The position numbers and the translations under genes are program-made. Below the pieces are notes generated by a model that did not search any database, was not told where the DNA came from, and saw nothing but the letters and a program-made list of their open reading frames with translations. From Histoplasma ohiense (taxonomy: Eukaryota > Ascomycota > Eurotiomycetes > Onygenales > Ajellomycetaceae), in the NCBI GenBank assembly GCA_017607445.1, contig JAEVHH010000001.1, forward strand, positions 1,736,001 to 1,800,000: 64,000 nucleotides of DNA. Direction: 5' to 3'. Of this stretch, positions 11,541 through 22,590 are shown in pieces; within the stretch, counting starts at the first letter, position 1; every line of letters begins with the position of its first letter.

Positions 11541-12998
11541 TTATTGCTCCTTAGCCAAAATCATCTTCTCTCTCTCGCTTTGCCTCGGCATCGTGCCCTT
11601 CTTCTTAGTATGCTTGCGTAGATTCTCCTCTCTCCGCTTAATTGCAGCAATCTCTTCAGCCTTGATCTCGCCAGCCTTCTTTATAGCTTTGGGGAGGTGG
11701 CGGTGGCGCCTGATGCGGCGTATCTCAGGCATATGCGCATACCGCTGCTTAAGCGCCTCGTCATACGCAAGCTTCTGTCTCTCCCGTGCAGTTTTGATGC
11801 CGCTCCGCGAAGATGCCTCTGCGCGCCAGAGACGGATGTTGCCGTCGTCCGAGCCGGAGAGGATGTACTTGTTATCTGGTGTGAATTTTGCGGAGAATAC
11901 TCTATCATCACACGTCAGTTTCGATGGGACAACCTTATTGCTTACATATATAGCTCACCTTTGCATCCGTTTCGTATGGTATATATCCCTCGAATGCCCC
12001 TTGCTCCGGTCCCATAATCGTACAGTGCGGTCGTATGAAGCACTAACTAAGCCTTCTCCCGTCGGGCTAAACTCGACATCCATGACAGCCGCAACGTGGT
12101 CTTTCAGCACGTTCAGTGCGCGGTCCAATTTCCTCATATCAAATATATATATGTTATGGTCTTCATTTGCAACGGCAAAATTGAACGCTTCCATCGGGTT
12201 CCAGGATATGGCATTTGATGCAAGCGTGAGGATCACTTTCGTAACTGGGGATGACGTGCGGAGATCATACAATACGATCGACCGGTCAGTGGCCGTGGAG
12301 CCGAGAATGGATGTTTCTGTCCGGTTGAAGGCGAGGGAGGTGATTGTGTCGGTGCTCGTAGGCCAGTGGAGGGTCTGAGAGGGAGTGGAGGACGGTCGAG
12401 ATAAATCGTACACGGATATTACGGACGAAGATGCGGCAAATGAGGGGTGGCTTTCATGATGAGAAACACCGGTGAATGCCGATTGTCCAAAATACGTTGC
12501 GAGCGGGGGGGTCTCAGATGCTGAACCGTAGGGGTCGAATAGTTTTATTGTTTTGTCAGCTGCGCATGAGAGCAGTTTTCTATCCGACGTCCAGCACATG
12601 CCCTTGACGATATTTTCGTGTGCTGGAGCATGCCATATCTCATCCCGTGTAGCCAGGTCCCAGACCTTGACAACTCCATCACCGCTTCCGCTGGCCAACC
12701 GTTCTAGCGACACCGGATCCTTTGCTAAACAATATACGCCATCGACATGCCCATTGCCTAGCTGAGCCACAAACGGTGCAGCAAACATGCGCTCAAGCTT
12801 TGTGGCATTGAGGGCCCTTGTATATTCCCGCGCCCTTTCAAAAGGATGTTGTGCGGGATCAAGGTTTCGAGGGAGCTTGGAGGTATTCGAACCTGGCTCC
12901 TGCAATGTTGCAGCAGATCTGGAAAGAGATTTGATTTTCTGACACGGAATTAGTATGAGCTTTAAAAAAAATGTCCCCTTCAATTTTTTACTTACCAT
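11541..12998 (-). CDS. SOF1: Sof1/DCAF13 WD-repeat protein, U3 snoRNP and 18S rRNA processing
   Basis: Three exons: 12996..12998 (the ATG alone), 12939 is the last intron base so exon 2 is 11959..12938, and exon 3 is 11541..11901. The total is 447 aa, normal for Sof1. Intron 1 (57 nt) starts directly after the ATG with GTAAGT and has an ACTAAT branch; intron 2 is 57 nt. The mature start is MKIKSLSRSAATLQE. WD40 blades follow (VYCLAKDPVSLERLASGSGD, KVWDLATRDEIW, LLSCAADKTIKLFD, LVSASYDRTVRLWDR, YILSGSDDGNIRLW). The basic C-terminal tail typical of Sof1 comes last (ARERQKLAYDEALKQRY, MPEIRRIRRHRHLPKAI). The protein works in the nucleolar small-subunit processome; the DCAF13 orthologue also binds DDB1. 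It is transcribed divergently from RPN6. Confidence 0.93.
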
Positions 12999-13338
12999 AA
13001 TGTGTTACAAGCCAGGTAGGTACTTTCTTGACTTCAATCGATAGAGAAATGGAAATCTTTTTGAGCTCCCAGGAACAACGTCGGACCGACAAGCCTCAAG
13101 GAATGACATAATCATCACACGAGCTTTAAAGCAGCGCCATATATTGCCCGATACATGCACCAGCTGTTAGCCCAAGCTTCAACCACAGCATCGACATCGT
13201 GACATCTACTCCGCAGCACCCAGTCAACCTCCCCACAACCTCTGCAATTTCGGCCCCTTTCTCTGCCTGTGCAACGGCTGCATCCCCCCTGTATATCCTT
13301 CATATTTGTGAGCCGTTCACGACCTATTTTCCTCCAGA
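12999..13338. promoter_or_regulatory. Bidirectional promoter region between SOF1 and RPN6
   Basis: The two divergent start codons are 340 bases apart, so both 5' leaders and promoters must share this segment. No TATA box in a convincing place and no perfect proteasome-associated control element was seen. The half facing RPN6 is C/T-rich. Confidence 0.5.
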
Positions 13339-14710
13339 ATGGCTGCCGGCCCAAATGACGCAGGCCTGTTGGTAGAAGCCAAGGCCCTCGTCAAGTCAGA
13401 TCCGGCCAAGGCAGAGTCGTTGTACCAGAAAATCCTATTGAAGGGCGTGGGATCTACCGACGCTTCTTTGCGCGATTACGAAACCGCTCTCGTGGGGCTG
13501 GGGGAGCTGTACCGGGACCAGAACAAACCAACGGAGCTGGCAGAGTTACTTAAAACTGGCCGATCAGCTTTCTCATCTTTCGCCAAAGCGAAATCGGCGA
13601 AACTAGGTACGTAACTTACAGGTGACTAGGGGAGGGAGAGGGAGATGGGGAGATTCTGGTTACGTTGTGCGTGGATTGCACTCTGTTTACACATAATTTC
13701 TAGTCCGACAACTCCTCGACTTTTTCGCAGCTATTCCCAACACCCTTGACATTCAGGTCCAAGTCATCAAGTCGTGTATAGAATGGGCAGTATCAGAACG
13801 GCGGTCCTTCCTCCGCCAGAATCTGGAGACACGCCTTGTGACTATATATATGCAAAAGCATTCTTACTACGACGCTCTCACCTTAATCAACTCCCTTCTC
13901 CGCGAACTCAAACGACTCGATGATAAGCTCGTGCTCGTGGAAGTGCAGCTTCTGGAGTCCCGCGTTTACCACTCCCTTGGCAACCAGCCAAAAGCCCGCG
14001 CCGCATTAACTTCAGCCAGGACATCAGCCGCATCCGTCTACACACCACCACTTCTACAAGCAGGTCTAGACATGCAGAGCGGCATGCTCCACGCGGAAGA
14101 TAGAGACTTCACCACTGCTTTCTCCTATTTCATCGAGGCGCTGGAAGGTTACCATTTGCAAGACGAAACCAGCAAAGCCACGTCGGCGCTCCAATACATG
14201 CTGCTGTGCAAAATAATGCTCAACGCCGTCCACGACGTCAACTCGTTACTCGCCTCCAAACAGGCGATTCGATATGCGGGGACAAACCTTGAAGCCATGA
14301 AGGCCGTCGCGCGTGCGCACTCCAACCGCTCTCTGGAAGAGTATGAGAAAGCGCTCAATGACTACCGATTTGAACTAGGCAGCGACGTCTTCATCCGCAA
14401 CCACCTTCGCCGCCTTTACGATGCCATGTTGGAACAGAATCTGATCAAAGTCATCGAGCCTTTTAGCCGGGTGGAAATTGATCATATTGCCAAGATGGTT
14501 GGGCTGGATACGCAGCAGGTGGAGAGGAAGCTGTCGCAGATGATCCTGGATAAGGTGATTATCGGCGTGCTGGATCAGGGTGCTGGGTGTCTGATTGTTT
14601 TCGATGAGGCGGAGAGGGATCAGGGGTATGATGCTGCGCTGGAGACGTTGGAAAAGCTTGGGGATGTCGTGGATGTTTTGTACACTAATCAGGCATCGAT
14701 GCTTGAGTAG
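13339..14710 (+). CDS. RPN6: 26S proteasome lid subunit Rpn6 (PSMD11)
   Basis: Exons 13339..13606 and 13704..14710 give 424 aa, the usual Rpn6 length. The 97-nt intron (GTACGT...TTCTAG) is phase 1 and joins AKSAKL to VRQLLDFF. The N-terminal two thirds are helical-repeat (TPR-like) sequence, for example ALVGLGELYRDQNKPTELAEL and LVLVEVQLLESRVYHSLGN. The C-terminal third is the PCI domain (RNHLRRLYDAMLEQNLIKVIEPFSRVEIDHIAKMVGL, then VERKLSQMILDKVIIGVLDQ). Rpn6 is the clamp that bridges lid and base or core of the 26S proteasome. The protein ends ...NQASMLE. The family match is clear. Confidence 0.94.
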
Positions 14711-15685
14711 GGAGGGTTGCCGTTTTTGCCATACTCTTCAGATAAACTATATGGATCTCATTGACTTATAGCGTGCTTCTCTCTTTTTTTTTTCAACTTG
14801 AACCTGGTGGGGTTGAAGCTTTCGCATGGTTGCGACCTAGCTAGCTAGCCCCTTATCATTCGAATTTCAGGTTGAAAGGGAAGCGGAATTGATCAGCTTC
14901 CCGCTATCAACTCGCTGCCAGGTCTTATTAGGCATTGCTATATCTACCAAAAGCTTAACATAAATATTTGTTAATGACCCATAACTATCTATTTTTACTA
15001 TTGTTTCCAAGAAACCTCTAGTTTCAACTAGGTTCCCTACCAAAAATCTGCAAATCGTGCACATTATCGATGTCTCCCGTGCTAATTTTATCATTGAGAA
15101 ATAGAAGGGGTTGGGGGGGAGGCTGTTCATTGCAAACATCAAAAAAACACAACAGTATCTCATGAAAATTTGTCAGAGGATATATAGCAATATTTCTAAC
15201 AAAAGCAGAGAGACAACAAAGCAAAAATAAAATAAATAATAGAAACGGTGACAATAAGGGGTGGTTGAGACGATTAGACAAATATTCAGCACAGAAAAAA
15301 AACCCCGAGCATAGGTGAGTGCATGGAGTAGAGACTGTACACACTAAAATAATCATGTGGTATATATATAATTTCATTAACTTTCAGAGGGGTACCAGGG
15401 GCCTTCTCCATTCTCCCTCTTCTTCTATCTGGAAGATAATAAAAACTGCTCTCAAGTATCTGGAGCCAAGTTGATCTGTTCCAAGAAGAAAGGAAGGAAG
15501 GGAAAGGAAAGAAAAAGAAAAGAAAACCCATCCGCATTCCCTGTCAAAATATGGTTCATTCACATCAACATCCGCGGTCGAGAAGAAACCGAAGAAATAA
15601 GCCTAATTGGCGAGAACTCAAATAGATGTAGATAGAGAGACCTATTTGAATAGCTATTGCAACCGTAGTTCTCGTATTCAGGTAT
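14711..15685. other. Convergent intergenic region RPN6 / PMP22-like
   Basis: About 975 bases lie between two convergent stops. It is AT-rich, with T and A runs and a GGAAAGGAAAGAAAAAG purine tract near 15490-15530. Antisense frames here are low-complexity shadows, and no gene is supported. Confidence 0.6.
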
Positions 15686-16724
15686 TCAATCATGTCTTGG
15701 TGGGTAGTCATCAGACCGGCCCGATGCACTTTTCCCAGATCCATAATGCTAAGAGCAAGGCAAAGCGCAAAACAGAAGTGGTAAATTGTTAGCACAAGAA
15801 GAATGATTGGGAAGGTGTAGAATGTGCTATTTCATGGAATGTATAGTGTAGTGTCATCAACATACCTTACGTCTCAAAGCCTCCAGTCTCTTCTTCTTGG
15901 TATGGGCATTGATATATGTACCGATGACGAAACCGATGATGTTGAAGAAGGGAACCCAGGTGTGTGACGGAAGGAATTTCTGGGCAAATGCCAGGGACAG
16001 CGGGGAGGTGACCCAGCTGATTTTCATGACGGGCATGAAGCCAGCCTTCACAGTGGCCTTAACTTGGTGGAATGTTCGCGCACCAGCGATGATCGCCATA
16101 GAAGCGAGGTAAACGCAATTTTGGATCGGGGAGATCTATTGAAGGGCGAAAGGGGTTGGTTAGATGAAGCAGGTAGAGCGGTTTTGAGTCGTGAAGATGT
16201 CTATGTACGTACGATCAGGTTGCTGACGAGAATCTGCAAGATCTTAGCTTTCAAGCTGGTGCGGCCAGAGAACAACCTTTGGAGGATGCTAATGAGGACA
16301 TGTCCTAGGGGAGCGCCGATGAACGAGCCGTACAGCGCCATCTTGGGTATTCTAGAGTTTAGGTAGTGGCCATGCTTGCTGCGATCATGCGCGATCCACG
16401 AAGCCAGGAACTCTTGAAGCGCGAATAAGGTTCCAGATGTGAGCATTTTAGTTCGCAGAGGATTGGATTGGAGTTGCTGCAGGTATGCCTATAGCAGATA
16501 ATCGCAGAAAGGTAGTTATCGCATTGTCAGTTCTTAAGAGTCCACCATCGTGTCTAGGAATGCCGCTATTCAATTCGCGACCAAAAAGCGCAACATACCG
16601 CCAGGTACCCAGTCGTTGACTTCCCTCCCGTCAGCCTGTTTCCCACTCTGTGCAAATCATCCTTCACTTTATCTTTTACAATCTCCGTTGTATGAGTGAC
16701 CACCTTATCGAATTTAACAGACAT
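15686..16724 (-). CDS. Mpv17/PMP22 family membrane protein
   Basis: Four exons are read: 16599..16724, 16213..16488, 15866..16135 and 15686..15748, all joined in phase 0, giving 244 aa. The introns are 110, 77 and 117 nt, with donors GTATGT, GTACGT and GTATGT. The protein begins MSVKFDKVVTHTTEI and has the family signature YLQQLQSNPLRTKML. Four hydrophobic segments can be seen (GTLFALQEFLASWI, MALYGSFIGAPLGHVLI, an IQNCVYLASMAIIAGA stretch and FFNIIGFVIGTYI). The last exon supplies a hydrophilic tail, HYGSGKSASGRSDDYPPRHD. Without it, reading through the third donor gives only VC and a stop. Relatives act in the peroxisomal or inner mitochondrial membrane, and one fungal relative (WSC) sorts Woronin bodies. 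Which of these applies is not decidable here. Confidence 0.85.
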
Positions 16725-17915
16725 TTTTTATACGTCCTGAAAATGATGGATAGATAGGTCTAGCTAGGCGTGGGCAAGCTCAAATAATTTGAAGGAGCAG
16801 AGAGGGAAAGGAGGGAGACGCGGAATCGAGAATAAGAATGCGAAGGTTGATGGCGCTGAAGGGCAGCTTGCGGCTGAGATCGTGGGGATAAGGACGCAAA
16901 GGAGGCTGGAGAGTTGTCGCCGGCGTGTTTGTTTACGCTGTTCCCTTGCCGAGGTCGACATCAGCAAAACCCTTAGTCAGCCTAAGCTAGCCTAGCGTCC
17001 CCTCTGTTCTCAGGTACAGTACATGTACATGTACAGTACATTACATATATACAAAGAACAGATCGGATCATGCCAAACCACTGTATGACGGAAAAATCGG
17101 CCAGAAAAACATGTTCTCCTGGCATGCCCCGGGTTTAGCAATCTCAAGGAGACATGGGAAAATCGACAGAGAAAAAGCGAACGGCTGGCTCTCAAGAGAT
17201 CATAGCTTTACCCAAGTTGATAATAGTGTGGGAACCTCCGATGTTGTGATCCTTAATGTCGGACATAAGAGCAATTGTGGGGCAAGGCCCTCCATCAATG
17301 ACTCGGTTATGAATACGCCGTACGCCGTAGAGAAATGTAACTCGAGAGTAGCTGAACATAAGGGTAGGCTACGGAGTAGTGAGGTGTAGGCTATCAGACT
17401 CTGACTGCATATAGCCTGAGAAAAAATATGAAGAACAACAACCCAAGTCAATCAAAATGATGGCGGTACATCGTACACACACCCTTAATTAGACTCATCG
17501 TCGTTCTCGAGTAATCCGGGGGACCATCTACCAACTATCGTGTGCATGTCTCTCTACTTGTGGAGTCTCTTGCCATGGTCCTTGAAATCATGATGTTAAG
17601 TATTAATTGCTGTGTGAGGTAGCAAGGTCCAACAGAATAGAGATCTAAAAACAAGCATATTTAAGGTACCTGGAAACATACCTAGGTATCAATTCCTCAG
17701 AGAGACGAAAGCATAAACTATCAATTCTAACATCTCGTGTTCCATGCACCCTTCTCTGGATACTTTAAGTCATCTGTTGGTTTGTTAAGTTATCTCTTTG
17801 CCTTGCATTAATAACTAGACAACACTTTTGAATCTAATGGCCATTGCCTGGATAATATCTCGATAGAAGGTCCCGTTTGGGGTTCATCTCACAGCTTTGC
17901 ATTGTCTCCGAGCAC
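16725..17915. other. Intergenic spacer with a palindromic TGTACATGTACA block
   Basis: No coding frame is supported. Around 17017-17045 the sequence runs ...cagtacatgtacatgtaca... and is nearly perfectly self-complementary. The same words recur near 52085 and 52690. Further small direct repeats such as tacctaggta lie near 17670. Confidence 0.55.
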
Positions 17916-19197
17916 ATGTCCACCTATGCAGACAAGAGTCAGATGAACCAGCCAATATACATTTCAACCGCGGACGCGGAGCCAATCCATCGCTCCCAGC
18001 CAGGTGGCTACCACCCTGTCACCTTGGGAGAATAGCTGATGGTAGGGAGGTATACGGTGCTGCATAAATTAGAACGGGGCGGCTACTCAGCCGTTTGGGC
18101 GGCGAGAGATCAAAGGTTGCACCAAATTGATGGCTCATGAAGTACTAGCTAACTAACTGAAGAGTCTCCCATTTGCAGGGAAGATACTTATGTTGCCATA
18201 AAGATTTGTGTGGCTGAAGGAGATGATGTTGAGGGTACAATGAGAGCTCCCACAACTCTTGTTGGAAATATGTCATACAAATGCTGGATCACTTTATCAT
18301 AACAGGTCCCAATGGATCTCATCAATGTCTGGTTTACGAACCTCTTGTGCCCAATATTCCAGACATAATTGATGCACACTTTCCAAGTGGAAGACTCTCC
18401 GGGGTGCTTGCCAAGATAATTGTAAAGCAATGTTTGCTTAGGTTGAATGATTTGCATCAACGGAATATTGGGTGGGTATGGAGATAGATTACTCTCATGG
18501 AGATCCTCAAGCAATTCTCATCTGATATAGATCTCCATACCCCCAACATGGCTTTCATTTTGTCCATCCTGAATAATTTGATCAAAAAGGAGTTTACACA
18601 GATGTTAGGTGAACCAGAGATGAGCTATGTTCAAAGAAATGATGAAAAGGATCTGAAGTCTGTCATACCTGCGTATATTGTGAAGCCAACCCCATATCAG
18701 AAATGTTTGTGAAATTCAGCCCACATTATCAAATTAGCTGACTTTGGGAGAATCCTTTTTTCCCACTATGATTCCTCAAACACTATGCACACCCTTATCT
18801 GTTCGAGCTCCTGAGGTTGTATTTCAGGATTGCAGTGACTATCGGGTTGACTTGTGGAGCATGGGATGCATGGTGGGTAAAATCGTTCCAAATCTAAACA
18901 CCGTGACTATATAGAACAGTAAACTGACGACAGCTCTTTGAGCTCTTCGTAGGTCAACCTCCATTTGACACCTTGTTGATAACGCCAGTGGGGGACGTGA
19001 CCACAGGAGGTAATATGACCAATAAACCAGACCCAGTTTGCAGGAATGGCTGGAAGAGGTGTACCTTAAGAGCGCCCATCTCACAAGAGAGGATATCTTG
19101 AGCTTGGGACAAATCATTGTAAGGTTAATTGTATTTTGAGCCCTCTGCAAGAGCGTCAGCGAGGCAAGTTCTAGATGACCCTTGGTTTAATGAGTAA
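17916..19197 (+). pseudogene. Broken SRPK-like serine/threonine kinase
   Basis: Recognisable kinase blocks occur in the right order but in different frames. They are RSQPGGYHPVTLGE, VGRYTVLHKLERGGYSAVW (glycine loop), DTYVAIKICVAEGDD (VAIK Lys), MLDHFIITGPNG, LVYEPL, DLHTPNM, KLADFGR (DFG), VRAPEVVF (APE-like), DYRVDLWSMGCM, LFELFVGQPPF and VLDDPWFNE. Breaks seen are an in-frame TAG at 18033 between the first two blocks, a frame change before 18281, a stop at 18485, a stop at 18710, a frame change before about 18786, and a one-base shift near 19132 just before EPSARAS. The residues before DLHTPNM read DI instead of the expected HG. Introns at about 18116-18178 and before the LFEL block (about 18941) still look spliceable. 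The blocks match the SRPK-like kinase family that is amplified in Onygenales. No function is expected. Confidence 0.85.
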
Positions 19198-20742
19198 TTC
19201 GTATACAGCAGAGTCATTGCGCTTGTGTGGGTGTGTTGGCGAGGAACACCAGCGCAGGAATTAGTGAAACCGCAAGATACCTTTCATTACCTAGTCTATC
19301 AGAGCTTTAGAGAAGCTATAAGAACCCTTGGCCATCTCATACCCTTCAGCGAAACACTTAGGTACCTAACAGAGAAGTAAGACTTAAGACTTAAGCCTTT
19401 CTATTTCATCCAGGTGAATCGATTCAGAGCGCTAGGAAATAGTGAAGACGCCGGGAACTCGGGGGTCTAGTTTGCAATTAAATCAACCATCCGATTCAAA
19501 TCCTGTGGGAAAGAAAGCTGATGCCGTTTGATCACGTAGAGTAGGAACATCAACGGATGCTTCTCAAAAAACACAATAGAAGTGCTGGCTTGCTCCGAAT
19601 GTTGGTACTGGGCCGAGCATATAAGCGCCAGCCAGCTCGCCTCCTTATTTTGCTTTTCACAGCTAGTTAGGCGTCTTTGGTTAGGTGGCTTTTTTCCGCG
19701 TAGAAGCTTCCTTCTAGCTTCTCTCCGACAACACGTGTGATCTTCGCGTCACCTTAATAGAAAAAGCAACGAGATTCCCGCTACAGTCGCAGTTTCAAAC
19801 CCAAGATGCTTCCCCTTTTATTTTCGCACAGTTGCGGGATGAAGATTCTTATTTTATCAATGTCGCGCTTTATCATACCGTCTCTTTAATGCTCTGCCCT
19901 TTCCAAAGGAATCGCCCCTCGAGTTCCTCTCCATGGCTTTGTATAGTACTATGGATCTGCATATACCCGGAATTAGTGAGAGTGTTCGAACAAAGCTTCG
20001 AATGCATATTTTAACTACGCATGAACTTAGGGTTAGCCAATGCAATACCAATTTTGGCACCCCTTCCCCCGCCCGCCAAATAAAAGCCGCGCCTTGTCTC
20101 TTTGAATAATATGAAACGTACACATATTCGATTATTACTCTCTTTGTTCCCCCATTATTTCCTTCTTCGCATGTGTGGATGAATGTAGAACTGCCTTCCC
20201 AACCGAAGTTGATAGCCTGTTGGCTTATTGCTGTTCGTTTCTCGGGATATGGTTGTGGTTGGGTTTGTGTACAACAACCAGGAGAGAGAATAGAGGCCGC
20301 CTGCTGTTGTTGAGCCTCAGCCGCCATGAGGGAGCCTGGAGGGAGAGAGAGAAAGATCTGATGGACCGATATCTCTCCCACCTCACCAGCACCACCCAAA
20401 TCCAACCGCTGCCGTACATGCACTCGTGTCCCATGGGTACCAGCGCTCCTTAGAACAAATCTCTCTGCTCACTTATTTGTTTTTTCCTCCTGCAACCTTT
20501 TATCGCTCTCTGAATGCTTTCACAAGCCCAAAAGCAAGGCGGAAAGGAAATAGATATATGGCGTGGTCTCTGGGCAACGCATTCATTCAATAAAACAGCC
20601 TACTCCATCACCCTTTTGTCGTTTGCAATATTTGAGATTTCTAAATTCCAGGGCTCGATACATTCTCTCTCGACCCGCTTCATGACCAGTTAGATTTAGT
20701 TGAAGCAAAAGAAAAGGGAAAAAAAAAAACTAAAAAGAAAAT
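19198..20742. other. Intergenic spacer and likely 5' leader of the Cys-rich orphan
   Basis: No gene is supported. A minus-strand frame at 19857-20423 is compositionally simple (Gln/Ala and Arg-rich) and has no family signature. The last 50 bases before the start at 20743 are A-rich, a common fungal start context. Confidence 0.55.
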
Positions 20743-21885
20743 ATGGGTTCTCAAGCTCCTGCAAAACCCTCCTCCCAAGGAGGAACAACAACCCTGAATA
20801 CGCGTCAAACACATTGCACCCACTCCAGCTTTACGCGTGAGTTTAGCAGCCATGGCCGTTTGGCAACGTGTCAGATGTGCAAAAGAGGACCAGATCTTGG
20901 TTGGGTATATGCTTGCACAGAGGACCAGGTGAGGCTGGATGCAAGAGACAAATACCCGTACCAAGAATCACAACAATTAGGCTTTACGCATCTCTCCACC
21001 AGTCTCCAGTCAAGCAATGTGGTACAGTTGAACGCCAGTATCGAGCACGCCATCAAGCACAGACATTACACTCCCAAACAGGTGGAATTGGTCAAAGCCC
21101 AGCGAGCAGTTGTTCTGGAAACTATCAAAGCGGATTATCGCGCGAGACGCGATCCTCTCAGCCCTGAAACCCAATCTCGCTTATCCACCCAAGACCCAGA
21201 GGACCCGGAGCCCACGCCGGCAAATCCCTATGTGAAAGTACCTTCTAGCACATTGCTTCCAGCCTGCCACAGTGAGCTTGGAAACGTCACTATCCCATCT
21301 TGTCGTCTGCGCGTCTGCCCAGGCTGCATGCCGACAGCTATTGAGCGTAGCTGGCAGAGCCTCAACTGCATCTGCACAGACGATTATATGACGGACGATA
21401 GACTGCTGGAGACCCTGGCGGCTATCGCTATCAATATAAATGACGCCTGCGCGAGCCGAGAGTTCCGCAAATTGCCAACGCCAGCCAGTTCTCTATGCTT
21501 TGACATAGCGGACGCGCTCATCAGGGCGGACGGGAATGAAGCGGCTGATAACAACGCAATGGGCAATGCTGGCACAGTGGACGACGGTGCTAACGATACC
21601 TGCCCTGCGGATTTGGAAGAAGGTGAAATAACTCCACCTGATGTCATTGTTGAGAGGGAGCCAGTCAATAAAACGCCTAGGCCAAGGAAAAGTTTAAAAG
21701 AGCTGTTACATTTTCATAGAAGTCATGCAAAGGAGGCGACAGGGCCGAGAAAGAAGAACACTCACCGCCACCACCGGGGGCGCGATATGGGAATGGAATT
21801 CCAGATAGAGCAGCGGAGGACATCAGAGAATACCCGACCACAGAAGACCGGGACCGCGCGACTTGATTTTTCCGCGAAGGGTTAA
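20743..21885 (+). CDS. Uncharacterised Cys-rich fungal protein
   Basis: A single-exon frame of 380 aa starts at an ATG in a strong A-rich context. I do not recognise a named family. Two cysteine groups are visible: HGRLATCQMCKRGPDLGWVY near residue 40-55 and CRLRVCPGCMP near residue 190, then LNCICTDD. Together they could bind one or two zinc ions. Between them is a helical basic stretch (KQVELVKAQRAVVLETIKADYRARR). The C-terminal part is acidic (DLEEGEITPPDVIVE) and then strongly basic (RKKNTHRHHRGRD), which suggests a nuclear or RNA/DNA-associated role. Just beyond the stop, in another frame (21888-22013), lies a 41-codon stretch of good coding character starting MGRLFGAMKSARL. It could be an alternative last exon. 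Confidence 0.72.
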   Translation: MGSQAPAKPSSQGGTTTLNTRQTHCTHSSFTREFSSHGRLATCQMCKRGPDLGWVYACTEDQVRLDARDKYPYQESQQLGFTHLSTSLQSSNVVQLNASIEHAIKHRHYTPKQVELVKAQRAVVLETIKADYRARRDPLSPETQSRLSTQDPEDPEPTPANPYVKVPSSTLLPACHSELGNVTIPSCRLRVCPGCMPTAIERSWQSLNCICTDDYMTDDRLLETLAAIAININDACASREFRKLPTPASSLCFDIADALIRADGNEAADNNAMGNAGTVDDGANDTCPADLEEGEITPPDVIVEREPVNKTPRPRKSLKELLHFHRSHAKEATGPRKKNTHRHHRGRDMGMEFQIEQRRTSENTRPQKTGTARLDFSAKG

Positions 21886-22590
21886 AAATGGGTCGCCTGT
21901 TCGGCGCCATGAAAAGCGCTAGATTGATGATGATCGAAGCCGAGCCGATCTTGAGTTCGTTGGACGGGCTGATAGATTCGGAGGATAGGGAAGATGCTAT
22001 TGCGGAAACATAAATTACAACCCCATTATAGGGAAGAGCAAGGGTATATAATAGAACTGCCAATTTTACATCAGCAGCGAGTTAACGGGATATGACGGGT
22101 ATTGCACTCTACAGATGGCGGGGGCTATTCAGTTCTGCTATTGATTACTGATTATTATTCTGGTTTCCACTTTTCCACTCTCATCAATTTCTTCATTACG
22201 AGTGTGTATGATTCTTGTGAGAGTGGCAGCAGGGTAGATTACCTCGAAGCATCCCCGTCTAATAATAGAATTCATCATCCGACCGAAAGACAGGGGCGTT
22301 TTTACTTCGTTCAGCAGCTTCAGCCCCTGAGATCTACACACCTTAACTAGCGCGCGGGTCATGTGGAATAACTACGGAGTATATTCTTTAGTTACCTCGG
22401 CACAGCACGCGCCATCAGATGACGACAACCGCCCTCTGATAATTTTTATTCTTAGCAGCCCCCGATTTCTACTCCTCACCATGCCTCAACTTGTCATCTG
22501 AGCGTTAGTGAAAAGAATAAAAATTAAAAACTAAAAAAAAAAAAAAAAATAATAATAATAATAAATAAATAAATAAAAAATACAATCACG
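21886..22590. other. Intergenic spacer upstream of the Pex11-like gene
   Basis: It includes the 41-codon coding-like frame 21888-22013 noted under the upstream gene. It also has an A-run and (AATA)n microsatellite near 22531-22580 immediately before the Pex11-like start. Nothing else is gene-like. Confidence 0.55.

Noticed and set aside
19857..20423. 188-codon minus-strand frame
   Set aside because: Compositionally simple, no recognisable blocks, and it lies in the probable leader of the downstream gene.
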